Below are positions 62,976 to 64,000 of a DNA stretch of 64,000 nt, piece after piece (within the stretch, counting starts at the first letter, position 1; each line of letters starts with the position of its first letter). Source of the DNA: Prosapia bicincta (Eukaryota; Arthropoda; Insecta; Hemiptera; Cercopidae); NCBI GenBank assembly GCA_036971475.1, contig JBAIZL010000001.1, positions 286,466,925 through 286,530,924 of the forward strand, in the 5' to 3' direction. Under the pieces are notes generated by a model that had not been told where the DNA came from, did no database searches, and saw only the letters and a list, made by a program, of their open reading frames with translations. A program made the translations under genes and the position numbers.

Positions 62976-63600
62976 TGTAATGCTGTACCAGGAAAGCAGA
63001 CAGTTAGTCCAAAATAGAAAATGATAAACAATTTCTGTGGTTTCTCAACATCCACGAGGAATCCCTGAACTTAACCACCAGGGTCATCTTAATCTTTTTT
63101 TAGTTACGTTGGGAAATTTCCAAAACCTCTGTCACGTGCACAAGTGGTGACTGGGAACTCCTCAGTTTATGAAATCGTAATATTACCTTGAATGCTATCT
63201 AGACCAATGAGAGAGATTCTTTTGGACCATGTGGACTAACTGGAAGCATCCCTGGGAGTGGCTAGCATCCGAGGAAGGGGGCACCATAAAACCCTCTACC
63301 CGGACAATCTCAGTCCTCTCAATTCTTGTGCTCTTTTTTGTGCTCTTGCTATGTTAGTAGCACAGTCGTCTTGTTAGTATCTCTGTTAGAATGTAGTTGA
63401 TGTTAGAGTCAATTTCAATTCATTGTTAAAGTACTTAGATGTTTTGTTTGTGCGAAATGGGCTTCAAGAACTGTAAGTTAAACATTAAATTATATCTGTG
63501 AATTCTAAACAAACTGTGTCTAGATTTATTAACACCTGTCTCTTCTCTTGTCAATGAGTCAAGAAAATTAAAACCCTAAGGCCGCTTCGGTGGCGTTACA
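62976..63600 (+). mobile_element. Solo LTR of an LTR retrotransposon with AACGT target duplication
   Basis: The 625-bp unit starts TGTAATGCTG and ends GGCGTTACA, so its ends form the inverted pair TGTAA...TTACA. AACGT occurs immediately before (62971-62975) and after (63601-63605), a 5-bp target duplication. Inside are a TATA-like CATAAAACC at about 63286 and a downstream AGTCCTCTC that could be the initiator. No internal domain, primer-binding site or second LTR is present, so it is a recombined solo LTR. A 5-bp duplication is usual for BEL/Pao and seen in Copia and some Gypsy elements, so the family is open. Confidence 0.85.
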
Positions 63601-63605
63601 AACGT

Positions 63606-64000
63606 CTTCATTTTTTTATATCTCAAACGTTTCGGATGATCAGCTGTACGAATAGTCGGTGTCGGATAGATGGGTTTCCACTCTATTAAAATTTTATAAT
63701 CGCAATCCTTTCGTTTATCGCGCTTTAAAAATCGTCACTGATATTCTTTCGTAAAATCTGCATCTTTTGTTGCCTGAAATGAAATTGTACCTTGTGATTG
63801 GTGCAAGGTTGAAACCACAAACAAGAATATTTTTGGTAAAGAATGATTCCAGGGTACAATATAATGCAGTGTTATATTTAATAGAGTGTGCGTTCTTTGG
63901 ATCTATGTTGACAACTGTTGTATGTTCGTCCAACGAAGAATTTGTTATAGTGTGTATATTTTACTTTATATAACTTGATGCTTGGATCGTATCTGTTTTA
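63606..64000. other. No gene seen at window end
   Basis: Overlapping frames of 72 codons (minus) and 68 codons (plus) at about 63715-63973 have no recognisable content. Confidence 0.45.

Overview
This window looks like eukaryotic, repeat-dominated DNA from an arthropod, most likely an insect. I base this on the low GC, the very long (TG)n and (TA)n microsatellites, and the mix of decayed elements: pogo/Tigger, mariner, RTE LINE, RNase H-bearing LINE, Penelope-like element, and a repeat opening with TTTTTAACCGACTTC that I know from insect genomes. The species cannot be named from the sequence. I find no intact protein-coding host gene, no convincing functional tRNA or rRNA gene, and no prokaryotic features. 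Nearly all long open frames are translations of (TG)n, which reads Cys-Val or His-Thr.

Layout. 0.5-1.9 kb is a 16-bp minisatellite. 2.6-2.9 kb is a MITE with relatives at 10.8 and 55.1 kb. 5.2-7.3 kb and 23.7-25.5 kb are two copies of a 1.8-2.1 kb repeat, each inside (GT)n. 12.1 kb holds a GC-rich 38-bp minisatellite. 16.4-18.0 kb is a pogo/Tigger transposon with intact ends and a broken transposase, and 20.7-21.0 kb is a mariner 3' fragment. 31.5-32.1 kb is a LINE RNase H fragment followed by a pogo-like MITE. 36.5-37.4 kb is a Penelope-like element (PLE) remnant bounded by inverted repeats carrying hammerhead-type ribozyme motifs, with a related piece at 38.5 kb. 40.5-42.3 kb is an RTE LINE remnant whose 3' end has been amplified into ten tandem units. 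51.6-52.4 kb is a 32-bp minisatellite. 60.2-60.6 kb is another MITE, and 63.0-63.6 kb is a solo LTR with a 5-bp target duplication.

The most interesting thread is a small RNA-like motif: a CTGANGA box, one extra T, a short hairpin, then GAAA. It recurs at about a dozen loci on both strands, often beside palindromes and (TA)n arrays. At 36.5-37.3 kb it sits in the terminal repeats of a recognisable PLE, a group known to carry hammerhead ribozymes. The genes in this window do not work together as a pathway; this is a graveyard of independent selfish elements separated by AT-rich DNA in which I see no genes.
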